Assembly: GCA_965242595.1 (NCBI GenBank)
Contig: OZ251464.1
Location: 806,001 to 870,000, forward strand
From: SP197 sp965242595
GTDB taxonomy: Bacteria; Pseudomonadota; Alphaproteobacteria; SP197
Length of the DNA stretch: 64,000 bases
Direction of reading: 5' to 3'
The translations under genes and the position numbers were made by a program. This document shows, piece after piece, positions 7,727 through 17,525 of the stretch (its first letter is position 1; each line of letters starts with the position of its first letter). The notes beneath the pieces are model-generated. The model searched no databases. It was not told the DNA's origin and saw nothing but the letters and a program-made list of their open reading frames with translations.

Positions 7727-9166
7727 TCATGCCGGCGGCGGGCGGCGCTGCGGGCTGTCGAGCCAGGGGCGGCGTTGCTGCAGGGCGGCGCCCAGGCGAA
7801 AGACGGTGACATCGTCCAGGGGCCGGCCCACGATCTGAATGCCGGTGGGAAGGCCGCCGTCGCTCATGCCCGACGGCACCGCCAGCACCGGGCAGCGCCC
7901 GAACATGTTCCACAGCACGGTCATGGCGGTCTGGGTGTCGGTCAGCCGCTGGCCACGGACCGGGAAGCTGTCCTGCTGCCAGCCGGTTGCCGGCATCTCC
8001 GGGCAGGCCACGGTGGGGGTGACGAAGGCGTCGTAACGCTGGAAGAGTGGCCCCAGCCGGTCGGCCCACAGCTCGCCCGCCACCTGCAGCGAGCGGGCAA
8101 GATCGGCGGGGCCGAAGGCGTTGGCGGTCTCGGCCAGCTGCGGCACATAGTCGCTCACCAGATCGCCGTGGCGGGCGAGAATGGCGTTCATCTCCGCCGC
8201 GAACAGCGCCTCCTGGCCGCCATGGCCCAGCCGGATGGCCTCCTTCAGTGCCTCTTCGGCGCCGTCGAAGGCGACCTCCTCCACCATTGCGCCGGCCTCG
8301 CGCAGGGCCTCCAGCGCCGCCCCGGTCTCGCGCGCCACATCCTCTGCCACCGGATAGCAGCCCAGATCGATCGAGGCCGCCACCTTCAGCCCGGCCACAC
8401 CCGGCAGCCGCGCGGGGATCTCCACCCGTTCCGGCAGGCTGTTGTGGTCACGGGGATCGGGGCCGGACATGACATTGGCCATCGACGCCGCATCGGCGAC
8501 GCTGCGGGCCATGGGGCCATGATGAAGGTAGTAATGAAAACTCGCCGCGCCGACGATGGGGATGCGGCCGAACGGCGCCTGATAGCCCACCACCCCGCAC
8601 TGGCTGGCCGGCTGGCGGATCGAACCGGTGCTGTCGCCCCCGGTCGCCAGGGTGGTGGCGCCAGCGGCCAGGGCCGCAGCCGACCCGCCCGACGAGCCGC
8701 CGGGCGAGATGCCATGGCGCCAGGGGTTGTGGGTGACGCCCCAGATGCGCGACTGGGTGGTGTAGAGCCAGCCGAATTCCGGCATGGTCGTGCGCGCGAA
8801 CAGATTGGCCCCGGCGACCAGCAGGCGGGCGATGTCGGGGTCGCTCTCTTCGGCGATGCGGTCGCGGAAGACCAGCGAGCCCGCAGCATAACGCTGGCCG
8901 GCGACGCGGCTGGAATCCTTCACCGCCAGCGGGATGCCCATGAGCGGCCCCGCCTCGTCCGGCGCCTTGGCGAACAGGGCTTCGGCGGCAGCGGCCCGCT
9001 GACGGGCGCGGTCGAAATAGAGGTCGCCGAAGGGGTTGACGCTCTCGGCGATGGCCTCATAGCGCGCGATCACGGCCTCCAGCAGCTCCACCGGCGACAG
9101 CGAGCGGTCGCGAAAGCGGCGCCCCGCCTCGGCGGCGCCGATATAGGCAAGATCGCTATCGCCCAT
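7727..9166 (-). CDS. amidase (amidase signature family)
   Basis: 479-residue amidase-signature enzyme hydrolysing a carboxamide bond. The Ser-cisSer-Lys triad is visible: Lys83 in PLAVKDSSRV, Ser158 in ISPGGSSGGS, and nucleophile Ser182 in GGDSTGSIRQPA. The length fits the family. ATG 9166 follows GGAGGAGG. No gatC or gatB neighbour is present, so a catabolic amidase (6-aminohexanoate-cyclic-dimer-hydrolase-like or indoleacetamide-hydrolase-like) is more likely than GatA. It is divergent from the gamma-lyase gene. Confidence 0.85.
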   Translation of the reverse strand: MGDSDLAYIGAAEAGRRFRDRSLSPVELLEAVIARYEAIAESVNPFGDLYFDRARQRAAAAEALFAKAPDEAGPLMGIPLAVKDSSRVAGQRYAAGSLVFRDRIAEESDPDIARLLVAGANLFARTTMPEFGWLYTTQSRIWGVTHNPWRHGISPGGSSGGSAAALAAGATTLATGGDSTGSIRQPASQCGVVGYQAPFGRIPIVGAASFHYYLHHGPMARSVADAASMANVMSGPDPRDHNSLPERVEIPARLPGVAGLKVAASIDLGCYPVAEDVARETGAALEALREAGAMVEEVAFDGAEEALKEAIRLGHGGQEALFAAEMNAILARHGDLVSDYVPQLAETANAFGPADLARSLQVAGELWADRLGPLFQRYDAFVTPTVACPEMPATGWQQDSFPVRGQRLTDTQTAMTVLWNMFGRCPVLAVPSGMSDGGLPTGIQIVGRPLDDVTVFRLGAALQQRRPWLDSPQRRPPPA

Positions 9167-9355
9167 CGCCTCCTCCCCGGACAACAGGGGCCAAACATAG
9201 CGCGCCGGCAGCATTCCGGCATGCGCCCCCGCCCCCCGCGCCGGAGGCGACTTGACGCGCGCGGCGCGACAGACCATGCAGAGGCCTCCGCGCCCCCAAC
9301 GGCGCGTTCGCGAAAAGGCGACATCCCGCCAGCGGAGGTCGCAGGGAAAGCCGCC

Positions 9356-10531
9356 ATGTCCACCGCGCCGCCCGCCAACCGACCGGCCTTCGCCACCCGC
9401 GCCGTCCATGCCGGCCAGCGGCCCGATCCCACCACCGGCGCCGTCATGACACCGATCTACGCCACCTCCACCTATGTCCAGCAGAGCCCCGGCGTTCACA
9501 AGGGCTTCGAATATTCACGCTCGCAGAACCCTACCCGCATGGCCTTCGAGGCCTGCCTGGCCGACCTGGAAGGTGGCAGCCGCGGCTTCGCCTTCGCCTC
9601 CGGGCTGGCCGCCTCGGCCACCTTGCTGGAGCTGTTGCCGGCCGGCAGCCATGTGGTGGCCGGCAACGACCTCTATGGCGGCACCTGGCGTCTGTTCGAA
9701 CAGGTGCGGGCGGCGTCCGCCGGTCTTTCCTTCACCTTTGCCGATGCCGGCAGCGAGGCGGCCCTGGCCGCCGCCATCCGCCCGGAAACCGCCCTGCTGT
9801 GGATCGAAACCCCCACCAATCCGCTGCTGGATGTCGTCGATCTCTCCATGGCCGCCCGCCTGGCCCACCGGGTGGGGGCGCTGGCGGTATGCGACAACAC
9901 CTTTGCCACCCCCTGGCTGCAACGGCCGCTGGAGCACGGCTTCGACCTGGCGCTGCATTCGGTCACCAAATATCTGAACGGCCATTCCGATATGGTGGGC
10001 GGGGCCGTGGTGGTGGGCGACAACGAGGACTTGGCCGCCCGCCTGGCCTTTCTGCAGAACGCCGTCGGCGCCGTGGCCGGTCCCTTCGACAGCTTCCTCG
10101 CCATGCGCGGGCTGAAGACGCTGCATCTGCGGATGGAACGCCATTGCCGCAACGCCATGGCTGTGGCGCGTTTCCTGGAATCCCATCCCAAGGTGGCCCG
10201 GGTTCGCTATCCGGGCCTGGAAAGCCACCCCCGACATGCCCTGGCCCGGCGCCAGATGTCCGCCTTCGGCGGCATGGTGACGGCGCAGCTGGATGCGGAT
10301 CTGGCCGCCACCCGCCGCTTTCTGGAACGCTGCCACCTGTTCGCTCTGGCCGAAAGCCTGGGCGGAGTGGAAAGCCTGATCGAGCACCCGGCCATCATGA
10401 CCCATGCCTCGCTGCCGAAGGAGGCGCGGGAGGCGGCCGGCATCGGCGACGGCCTGGTGCGCCTTTCGGTGGGCGTGGAAGACGAAGGCGACCTGGTGGG
10501 CGAACTCGAACGCGCACTGGCAGCGATCTGA
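9356..10531 (+). CDS. cystathionine gamma-lyase-type PLP enzyme
   Basis: 391-residue member of the Cys/Met metabolism PLP family. The PLP lysine is Lys205 in LHSVTKYLNGHSD. Also present are the YSRSQNPT substrate/tetramer block (residues 53-60) and the ETPTNPLLDV and CDNTFATPWLQ blocks. With the cystathionine beta-synthase at 4602 this supports reverse transsulfuration (cystathionine to cysteine, ammonia and 2-oxobutyrate). Gamma-synthase or methionine gamma-lyase cannot be excluded from sequence alone. ATG 9356 was chosen because homology begins shortly after it (residue 11, AFATRAVHAGQ). An upstream in-frame extension antisense to the amidase is spurious. Confidence 0.85.
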   Translation: MSTAPPANRPAFATRAVHAGQRPDPTTGAVMTPIYATSTYVQQSPGVHKGFEYSRSQNPTRMAFEACLADLEGGSRGFAFASGLAASATLLELLPAGSHVVAGNDLYGGTWRLFEQVRAASAGLSFTFADAGSEAALAAAIRPETALLWIETPTNPLLDVVDLSMAARLAHRVGALAVCDNTFATPWLQRPLEHGFDLALHSVTKYLNGHSDMVGGAVVVGDNEDLAARLAFLQNAVGAVAGPFDSFLAMRGLKTLHLRMERHCRNAMAVARFLESHPKVARVRYPGLESHPRHALARRQMSAFGGMVTAQLDADLAATRRFLERCHLFALAESLGGVESLIEHPAIMTHASLPKEAREAAGIGDGLVRLSVGVEDEGDLVGELERALAAI

Positions 10532-10569
10532 CCGCGACCGCAGCATCGGGCGGCAGGCCCGAACCCCTG

Positions 10570-10589
10570 TCTCATATGTTCTCATATGT
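10570..10589. repeat. tandem decamer upstream of thrS
   Basis: TCTCATATGT occurs twice without a gap (10570-10579 and 10580-10589), about 30 bases before the candidate thrS -35 box. Each unit contains the CATATG palindrome. It is AT-rich against a GC-rich background. Confidence 0.5.
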
Positions 10590-10619
10590 CCCGAATCGGG
10601 GCAGAACCGGCACCTGCGC

Positions 10620-10647
10620 TTGACTCCCCGCGGTCTGCCACTAGGTT
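10620..10647 (+). promoter_or_regulatory. candidate thrS promoter
   Basis: TTGACT (10620-10625), 16-base spacer, TAGGTT (10642-10647), 27 bases before the GTG start. The same TAGGTT hexamer occurs before comM and the UvrD helicase gene. Confidence 0.5.
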
Positions 10648-10674
10648 GCGCCCGCCAGTGAAACCGGAGGCCCT

Positions 10675-12633
10675 GTGAGCGCCGAACCAGCGCCCGCCGT
10701 CCAGACGGCCCGGACGAACCGGGTGGCGATCTCCCTGCCCGACGGTTCCGTGCGCAGCTTCGACGCGCCGGTCACCGGCGCCGATGTGGCGGCCGCCATC
10801 GGCCCCGGCCTGGCCAGAGCGGCGCTAGCCGCCCGCATCGATGGCGAGCTGCGCGACCTGCTCTATCCAATCGAGGCCGATGCCCGGCTGGAGATCGTCA
10901 CCGCCGCCTGCGACGAGGCGCTGACGCTCATCCGCCACGATGCCGCCCATGTGCTGGCCCAGGCCGCCAAGGAGCTCTTTCCCGAGGTTCAGGTCACCAT
11001 CGGCCCGGTGATCGAAAACGGCTTCTATTACGACTTCGCCCGCGAGCGGCCCTTCGTGCCGGAAGACCTGGCCAGGATGGAGGCGCGCATGGCGGAGATC
11101 GTCGATCGCGATCTGCCCATCGCCCGCGAGGTGTGGCAGCGCGACGAGGCCGCCGCCTTCTTCGCGGCCGCCGGCGAAGGCTACAAGGCCGAAATCGTGC
11201 GCGACCTGCCGGCGGGCGAGACCATCACGCTCTACCGCCAGGGCGATTGGGTCGATCTGTGCCGCGGCCCGCATCTGCCTTCGACCGGCCGCCTGCCCAA
11301 GGCCTTCAAGCTCACCGGGCTGGCCGGGGCCTATTGGCGCGGCGACAGCCGCAACCCGATGCTGCAGCGGGTCTATGGCACCGCCTGGCGCAACCGCGCC
11401 GAGCTCGACCGCCACCTGACGCGCCTGGAAGAGGCCGAACGGCGCGACCACCGCCGGCTGGGCCGCGAGATGGACCTGTTCCACTTCCAGGACGAGGCGG
11501 TAGGCCAGGCTTTCTGGCATCCCCGCGGCTGGCGCCTCTACCGCACGCTCCAGGACTATATGCGCCGCCGCCTCGAAGGCGCGGGCTACCACGAGGTCAA
11601 CACGCCCCAGATGGTGGACCGGGCGCTGTGGGAGGCTTCCGGCCACTGGGAAAAGTTCCGCCACAACATGTTCACGGCCCAGACCGAGGACGAGCGCATC
11701 TGGGCCGTGAAGCCGATGAACTGCCCCTGCCATGTCCAGATTTTCCGTCAGGGCGTGAAGAGCTACCGCGACCTGCCCCTGCGCATGGCCGAGTTCGGCT
11801 CCTGCCTGCGCTACGAGCCTTCGGGGGCGCTGTTGGGGCTGATGCGCGTGCGCTCCTTCACCCAGGACGACGCCCACATCTTCTGCACCGAAGAACAGAT
11901 CGCCCCGGAGACGGTGGCCTTCTGCCAGCTGCTGTCGTCGATCTATCGCGATCTGGGTTTCGACAGCTTCACGGTGAAGTTTTCCGACCGTCCCGCCCTG
12001 CGCGCCGGCAGCGATGCGGTATGGGACCGGGCGGAAGAGGCGCTGAAGCAGGCGGCGGCAGCGGCCGGCCTGGCGCTGGAGTTCAACCCGGGCGAGGGCG
12101 CTTTCTATGGGCCGAAGCTGGAATTCGTGCTGCGCGACGCCATCGGGCGCGATTGGCAGTGCGGCACGCTGCAGGTCGATTTTGTCCTGCCCGAACGGCT
12201 CGACGCCCGCTATGTCGCCGCCAGCGGCGAGCGCCGCCGCCCGGTGATGCTGCACCGCGCCATCCTGGGCTCCTTCGAACGCTTCATCGCCATCCTGATC
12301 GAACACCATGCCGGCCGCTTCCCGCTGTGGCTGGCGCCGGTGCAATATGTCGTGGCAACCATTACCAACGCGGCCGACGACTACGCCGCCGAGGTCCACG
12401 CCCAGCTGGCGGCCGCCGGCCTCCACGGCCTGCTGGATGCCGGGCCCGAAAAGATCGGCTACAAGGTGCGGCTGCATTCCACGGCCCGCATCCCGGTTAT
12501 CCTCGCCGTCGGCAAGCGCGAGGCGCAGGAGGGCACGGTCGCGCTGCGCCGCCTGGGTGCCCGCAGCCAGCAAAGCCTTGCGCTTCCTTCCGCCATTCAT
12601 AAACTGACGAAGGAATCGCGGCCCCCGGCCTGA
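10675..12633 (+). CDS. thrS: threonine-tRNA ligase
   Basis: 652-residue class II aminoacyl-tRNA synthetase that charges tRNA-Thr. Domains in order: N-terminal TGS domain (~16-78), second additional/editing domain (~80-240, containing the HDAAHVLAQA motif and the DLCRGPHLPSTG block), catalytic core (~260-540, KPMNCPCHVQIF with zinc-binding Cys, GSCLRYEPSGALLGLMRVR and HRAILGSFERF motifs) and the anticodon-binding domain (~545-640). The GTG start at 10675 follows an ACCGGAGG ribosome site. It is the first gene of a translation block with infC and the L35/L20 genes. Confidence 0.97.
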   Translation: MSAEPAPAVQTARTNRVAISLPDGSVRSFDAPVTGADVAAAIGPGLARAALAARIDGELRDLLYPIEADARLEIVTAACDEALTLIRHDAAHVLAQAAKELFPEVQVTIGPVIENGFYYDFARERPFVPEDLARMEARMAEIVDRDLPIAREVWQRDEAAAFFAAAGEGYKAEIVRDLPAGETITLYRQGDWVDLCRGPHLPSTGRLPKAFKLTGLAGAYWRGDSRNPMLQRVYGTAWRNRAELDRHLTRLEEAERRDHRRLGREMDLFHFQDEAVGQAFWHPRGWRLYRTLQDYMRRRLEGAGYHEVNTPQMVDRALWEASGHWEKFRHNMFTAQTEDERIWAVKPMNCPCHVQIFRQGVKSYRDLPLRMAEFGSCLRYEPSGALLGLMRVRSFTQDDAHIFCTEEQIAPETVAFCQLLSSIYRDLGFDSFTVKFSDRPALRAGSDAVWDRAEEALKQAAAAAGLALEFNPGEGAFYGPKLEFVLRDAIGRDWQCGTLQVDFVLPERLDARYVAASGERRRPVMLHRAILGSFERFIAILIEHHAGRFPLWLAPVQYVVATITNAADDYAAEVHAQLAAAGLHGLLDAGPEKIGYKVRLHSTARIPVILAVGKREAQEGTVALRRLGARSQQSLALPSAIHKLTKESRPPA

Positions 12634-12668
12634 GGCCCCAGCCCGCCAGCACAAGAGGAGTTCGCTAC

Positions 12669-13208
12669 ATAGCCCGCCCAAGACAGAACATGGCGCCGCC
12701 CGAAAAAACCGGCCCGCGCGCCAACGGGGACATCACGGTCCCGCAGGTGCGCCTGATCGGCGCCGATGGCTCCCAGGTCGGTGTGGTCGCCCTTCAGGCG
12801 GCGATGCGCGCGGCGGAGGATGCGGACCTCGACCTGGTGGAGGTCTCGCCCAATGCCGACCCGCCGGTCTGCAAGCTGCTCGATCTCGGCAAATACAAAT
12901 ATGTCGCACAGAAAAAGGCCAACGAAGCGCGCAAGCGCCAGAAGACCTTCGACGTGAAGGAGATCAAGATGCGCCCGGGCATCGACGCTCACGACTATGG
13001 GGTCAAGATGCGCTCGATGACCCGTTTCCTGGGCGAGGGCGACAAGGTGAAGGTGACGATCCGCTTCCGCGGGCGCGAACTGGCCCATCCCGAGAACGGC
13101 CGGCGCCTGTTGGATCGTATCCGCGACGATTCCGGCGACATCGCCAAGGTCGAAGCCGAGCCCCGGATGGAAGGCCGCCAGTACGTCATGGTGATGGCGC
13201 CGAAATAG
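12669..13208 (+). CDS. infC: translation initiation factor IF-3, apparent AUA start
   Basis: IF-3 binds the 30S subunit and proofreads initiator tRNA and start codons. N-domain (~15-85: VRLIGADGSQVGVV, DLDLVEVSPNADPPVCKLLD), lysine-rich linker (KYVAQKKANEARKRQ) and C-domain (EIKMRPGIDAHDYGVKMRS to the C-terminus) are complete. I start it at ATA 12669, encoding (f)M-ARPRQNMAPPEKTG. The AGAGGAG ribosome site (12654-12660) is 8 bases before this codon but 29 before the first in-frame ATG (12690), and infC genes commonly use such rare starts for autoregulation. Starting at 12690 gives 172 residues. Confidence 0.93.
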   Translation: MARPRQNMAPPEKTGPRANGDITVPQVRLIGADGSQVGVVALQAAMRAAEDADLDLVEVSPNADPPVCKLLDLGKYKYVAQKKANEARKRQKTFDVKEIKMRPGIDAHDYGVKMRSMTRFLGEGDKVKVTIRFRGRELAHPENGRRLLDRIRDDSGDIAKVEAEPRMEGRQYVMVMAPK

Positions 13209-13244
13209 CCCGCCTGCCGCCACGCCTCGGGCACTCCGCGCCAT

Positions 13245-13258
13245 CGGGGCCATCCCCG
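13245..13258. terminator. small GC hairpin after infC
   Basis: CGGGG (13245-13249), loop CCAT, CCCCG (13254-13258), 37 bases after the infC stop and just before the rpmI promoter. There is no U-tract, so terminator activity is doubtful. Confidence 0.25.
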
Positions 13259-13267
13259 CCCCACCCC

Positions 13268-13296
13268 TTGCATCGCTTCGCCAGCGCGTCTATAAG
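13268..13296 (+). promoter_or_regulatory. rpmI-rplT promoter
   Basis: TTGCAT (13268-13273), 17-base spacer, TATAAG (13291-13296), 65 bases before rpmI. It implies that L35/L20 (and perhaps pheST) can be transcribed independently of thrS-infC. Confidence 0.6.
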
Positions 13297-13361
13297 GCGC
13301 CGCCCGGCGGATGGGCCGCGGGGATGCGCTGCCGTTGGCGGCGCCGGTTCGGGCAGGGGCC

Positions 13362-13559
13362 ATGCCGAAGCTGAAGACGAAAAGTGCGGTGAAGAAGCGG
13401 TTCTCCTTCACCGGCAGCGGCAAGCTGAAGCGCAACCACGCCGGCAAGCGCCACTTCATGCGCCGTCGTCCCAAACGCTTCATCCGCGGGACGCGCCGCG
13501 CCACCACGGTGGACGCCGCCGACGAGAAGATGGTCAAACGCCTGCTTCCTCACGGCTGA
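13362..13559 (+). CDS. rpmI: 50S ribosomal protein L35
   Basis: 65-residue L35 of the large subunit, strongly basic, with the family opening MPKLKTKSAVKKRF and the central GKLKRNHAGKRH block. ATG 13362 follows a GGGCAGGGG purine run. It is followed 19 bases later by rplT, the usual pairing. Confidence 0.96.
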   Translation: MPKLKTKSAVKKRFSFTGSGKLKRNHAGKRHFMRRRPKRFIRGTRRATTVDAADEKMVKRLLPHG

Positions 13560-13578
13560 CGCAGACAGGGGTCGAACC

Positions 13579-13944
13579 ATGGCGCGAGTCAAACGCGGGA
13601 CCACCTCCCACGCCCGCCACAAGAAGGTGCTGAAGCTCGCCAAGGGCTATCGCGGGCGGGCCCGCAATTGCTACCGCATCGCCCTGCAGCGGGTCGAAAA
13701 GGCGCTGCAATACGCCTATCGCGACCGCCGCAACCGCAAGCGCGATTTCCGCGGCCTGTGGATCCAGCGCATCAATGCCGGCGCCCGTCTGCACGGCCTC
13801 ACCTATTCCCGCTTCATGCACGGCCTGAAGCTCGCCGGCGTCGAACTCGACCGCAAAATCCTGGCGGACCTGGCGGTGCGCGAGCCGGCCGCCTTCGCGG
13901 CCCTGTGCGGGCAGGCCAGCCGGGCGACGGCAGAGGCGGCCTGA
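13579..13944 (+). CDS. rplT: 50S ribosomal protein L20
   Basis: 121-residue L20, which binds 23S rRNA and is needed for early 50S assembly. It opens MARVKRGTTSHARHKKVLKL and contains AKGYRGRARNCYRIA and WIQRINAGARLHGLTYS, all diagnostic, followed by the globular C-terminal domain. In many bacteria it represses the IF3-L35-L20 operon; no leader structure for this was identified here. Confidence 0.97.
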   Translation: MARVKRGTTSHARHKKVLKLAKGYRGRARNCYRIALQRVEKALQYAYRDRRNRKRDFRGLWIQRINAGARLHGLTYSRFMHGLKLAGVELDRKILADLAVREPAAFAALCGQASRATAEAA

Positions 13945-13956
13945 TCCGCCCTCGCC

Positions 13957-13973
13957 GGGGCCGGCACGGCCCC
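13957..13973. terminator. strong GC hairpin between rplT and pheS
   Basis: GGGGCCG (13957-13963), loop GCA, CGGCCCC (13967-13973): seven perfect GC pairs in the 52-base gap. There is no U-run, so it could be a partial terminator/attenuator or an mRNA processing element rather than a true terminator. Confidence 0.4.
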
Positions 13974-13996
13974 CTTCGCCACGTCGGGATCGCGGG

Positions 13997-15076
13997 ATGC
14001 AGGACCGGATCGACAGCATCGAACGGGAGACGCTGGCGGCCATCGCCGCCGCCGCCGACGGCAGGCGTCTCGATCGGGTCCGCATCGCCGCCCTGGGCAG
14101 AAAAGGCAGCCTCACCGCCCTGCTGAAGGGGCTGGGCGCCTTGGAGCCAGAACGCCGCCGCGACGCCGGGCGCGCGCTCAATCGGGCGAAGAAGACGCTC
14201 GAGACCGCGCTCGCCGCCCGCCGGGAGCAGCTGGAGCGTGCCGAGCTCGACCGCAGGCTGGAGGCCGAGCGCATCGACATCACCCTGCCGCCACGCCCCG
14301 AAGCGCAAGGCAGCGTCCATCCCGTCAGCCAGGTGGCCGAGGAGGTGGTGGCCATCTTCTGCGAAATGGGCTTTGCCGTCGCCGAAGGCCCCGACATCGA
14401 GGACGACTGGCTCAATTTCGGCGCCCTCAACATTCCCGACGAACACCCCGCCCGCCAGGAACACGACACCTTCTATCTGCCGGCCCCCGCCGGCGGCCCC
14501 CGCCCGGTGCTGCGCACCCACACCTCGCCGGTGCAGGTTCGCCACATGCTCGCCCACCGCCCACCGATCCGCATCGTCGCGCCCGGCCGCACCTATCGCA
14601 GCGACAGCGACATGACGCACACGCCGATGTTCCACCAGGTGGAAGGCCTGGTGGTCGAGCGCGCAACCCATATGGGCCATCTCAAAGGCTGCCTGCGCGA
14701 TTTCGTCGCCGCCTTCTTCCAGCAGGGCGAGGTGCCGATGCGCTTTCGCCCCAGCTATTTCCCCTTCACCTCGCCGTCGATGGAGGTCGATATCGGCTGT
14801 TCCTTCGCAGACGGCACGCTGAAGATCGGGCCGGGCCGCGGCTGGCTGGAGATTCTGGGCAGCGGCATGGTGCATCCCGCCGTGCTGAAAAATGGCGGCA
14901 TCGATCCCGGCCGCTACCAGGGCTTCGCCTTCGGCCTCGGCATCGATCGCCTGGCGATGCTGAAATATGGCATCCCCGATCTCCGGGCCTTCTTCGAGGC
15001 CGATCTGCGCTGGCTGCGCCATTACGGTTTCCGCGCCCTCGATGTGCCCACCCTCCACGGAGGGCTGGCGCGGTGA
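13997..15076 (+). CDS. pheS: phenylalanine-tRNA ligase alpha subunit
   Basis: 359-residue catalytic subunit of the alpha2-beta2 PheRS. N-terminal coiled-coil tRNA-binding arm (~1-90, ALNRAKKTLETALAARREQL), then class II core with motif 1 (HPVSQVAEEVVAIF), motif 2 (FHQVEGLVV region preceded by GRTYRSDSDMTHTPMFHQ) and motif 3 (GFAFGLGIDRLAMLKYG). The length is typical. Its TGA overlaps the pheT GTG start. Confidence 0.97.
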   Translation: MQDRIDSIERETLAAIAAAADGRRLDRVRIAALGRKGSLTALLKGLGALEPERRRDAGRALNRAKKTLETALAARREQLERAELDRRLEAERIDITLPPRPEAQGSVHPVSQVAEEVVAIFCEMGFAVAEGPDIEDDWLNFGALNIPDEHPARQEHDTFYLPAPAGGPRPVLRTHTSPVQVRHMLAHRPPIRIVAPGRTYRSDSDMTHTPMFHQVEGLVVERATHMGHLKGCLRDFVAAFFQQGEVPMRFRPSYFPFTSPSMEVDIGCSFADGTLKIGPGRGWLEILGSGMVHPAVLKNGGIDPGRYQGFAFGLGIDRLAMLKYGIPDLRAFFEADLRWLRHYGFRALDVPTLHGGLAR

Positions 15077-17525
15077 AGGTCACGCTCGACTGGCTGAAGC
15101 GCCATCTGGAAACCGGCGCCACCCTGGACGAGACGGTGGCCGCCCTCGATCGCATCGGCCTGGAAGTGAGGGCGGTGGAAGACCGCAGCGGAGAGCTGGC
15201 GCCCTTCACCGTCGGCCTGGTGGTGGCGGTCCGGCCCCATCCCCGCGCCGACAGGCTCAGCGTCTGCAGCGTAGAGACCGGCAAGGGCGAGGTGCAGGTG
15301 GTGTGCGGCGCGCCCAATGTGCGCAGCGGCATGAAGGGCGTTTTCGCGCCGGCCGGCAGCCACATCCCCGGCACCGGCCTGGACCTGAAGGCGGCCCGGA
15401 TTCGCGGTGTCGAAAGCCGCGGCATGTTGTGCTCGGAACGCGAGCTGGGGCTTTCCGACCACCATGACGCCATCCTGGAGTTGGCCGCCGACGCGCCGGT
15501 GGGCGCCTCCTATGCCCGCCTCGCCGGCCTCGACGATCCGGTCATCGACATCGCCGTCACTCCCGACCGCGGCGATTGCTTCGCCGTGCGCGGTCTCGCC
15601 CGCGATCTGGCGGCCGCCGGCCTGGGCAGGCTGAAGCCGCTGGACAGCGCGCCTCTTGCCGGCGCCTATCCCTGCCCGCTCGCCATCCGGCTCGATTTCG
15701 ACGAGGCCACCGGGGATGCCTGCCCCGCCTTCATCGGGCGCCATTTCCGCGGCCTCGCCAACGGGTCGTCGCCGGCCTGGATGCAGCGTAAGCTGAAGGC
15801 CATCGGCCTGCGCCCGATCTCGGCCCTGGTCGATATCACCAACTGGCTCACCGTCGATCTGGGCCGCCCCGCCCATATCTACGACGCCGACCGGCTGCGG
15901 GGGCCGATCGGGGCCAGGCTGGCGCGCCCGGGCGAGAGCTTCCAGGCGCTGAACGACAAAGGCTACCGCCCCACCGGCGACATGACCGTGATCGCCGATG
16001 CCTCCGGCGTGCTGGGCCTGGGCGGCGTCATAGGCGGCATGGCGACCGGGGCCGGTCCCGCCACCGTCAACGGTTTCCTGGAAATCGCGCTGTTCGATCC
16101 CGTGCGCACCGCCGCCACCGGGCGCAGGCTGGAGCTTGTCACCGATGCGCGCCAGCGCTTCGAACGCGGCATCGATGGCGCCTTCGCGCCCGCCGCCATG
16201 GAGGTCGCCACCCGCCTGATCCTGGAGATCTGCGGCGGCGAGGCCAGCCAGGCGGTCACGGCCGGCGCCGTGCCCACAGAACGCCAGGTCATGGCCTTTC
16301 GCCCCTCGCGCGTGAAAAGCCTGGGCGGCATCGCCATCGCCAGCCCGCGCGCCAGGGCCATCCTGGCCGATCTCGGCTTCGGCATCGCCGCTACCGGCCC
16401 CGACAGCTGGTCGGTCACCGTGCCCAGCTGGCGCCACGACATGCAGTGCGAGGCCGATATCGTCGAAGAGATCCTCCGCATCCACGGCTTCGATGCCATC
16501 CCCATGCGCGCCCTGCCACGGCCGGCGGCGGTCACGCGCCCGGTGCTGTCTGCCGGGCAAAGGCGGGTGCGCTGGGCGCGCCGGGCGCTGGCGGGGCGCG
16601 GCCTGGACGAGGCGGTCACCTATTCCTTCATCGACCGCCATCGGGCCCGCGCCTTCGGCGGCGGTGGCGCCGATCTGGTGCTGGAAAACCCCATCTCGTC
16701 CGACATGGACACCATGCGTCCCTCGGCGTTGCCGGGTCTGCTGGCGGCGGCGGCGCGCAACCGGGCGCGGGGCCTGGAGGATGTCGCCCTGTTCGAGATC
16801 GGCCCGGTCTATGGCGGCACGGATGCGGGAGACCAGCGGACGGCGGTCGCCGCCCTGCGCATGGGCCAGGCCGAGGCGCGCCACTGGAGCCGGGCGCCAC
16901 GCGCGGTGGATCTCTTCGACGCCGAGGCCGACGCCCTGGCGGTGCTGGATGCCGTCGGCGCGCCGGCGTCCGGGCTGCGCCCCCGCACCGGCGCGCCCTC
17001 CTGGTTCCATCCCGGGCGTTCCGGCCTGCTGTGCCTGGGGGCGCAGGCGCTGGCCGCCTTCGGCGAGCTCCACCCCGCCGTCACCGCCGCCTTCGATGCC
17101 CCGGGGCCGGTGGCCGCCTTCGAGCTGTTGCTGGATCGGGTGCCGGCCCGGCGCGCCGGCGGCTTCGCGCGCGGTGGCGCGGCGCTCTCGCCCCATCGCC
17201 CGGTGCAGCGCGATTTCGCCTTCGCGGTCGCCGCCGATGTGCCGGCCGAAGATCTGGTGCGCGCCGCGGCGGGGGCCGACCGGGCGCTGATCCGCGAGGT
17301 CCGCGTCTTCGATCTCTACCAGGGCCCCGCGCTCGGCCCCGGCCGCAAATCGCTGGCCCTTGCCGTCACCCTGCAGCCGGCCCGGGCCACCTTGACCGAC
17401 CGGGCGCTGGACGCCGTCTGCGCCAGGATCGTCGCCGCCGTCGCCAAACGCACCGGCGCCGTGCTGCGCAGCCAGACGGCGCCCTCCGGCGCGGATGGCG
17501 GGGCAGGGGAGGGAGAAGGGCGACC

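Noticed and set aside
7775..9355. Plus-strand extension upstream of the gamma-lyase gene (918-codon frame)
   Set aside because: The first 527 codons are antisense to a clear amidase with its full catalytic triad. PLP-enzyme homology begins just after ATG 9356.
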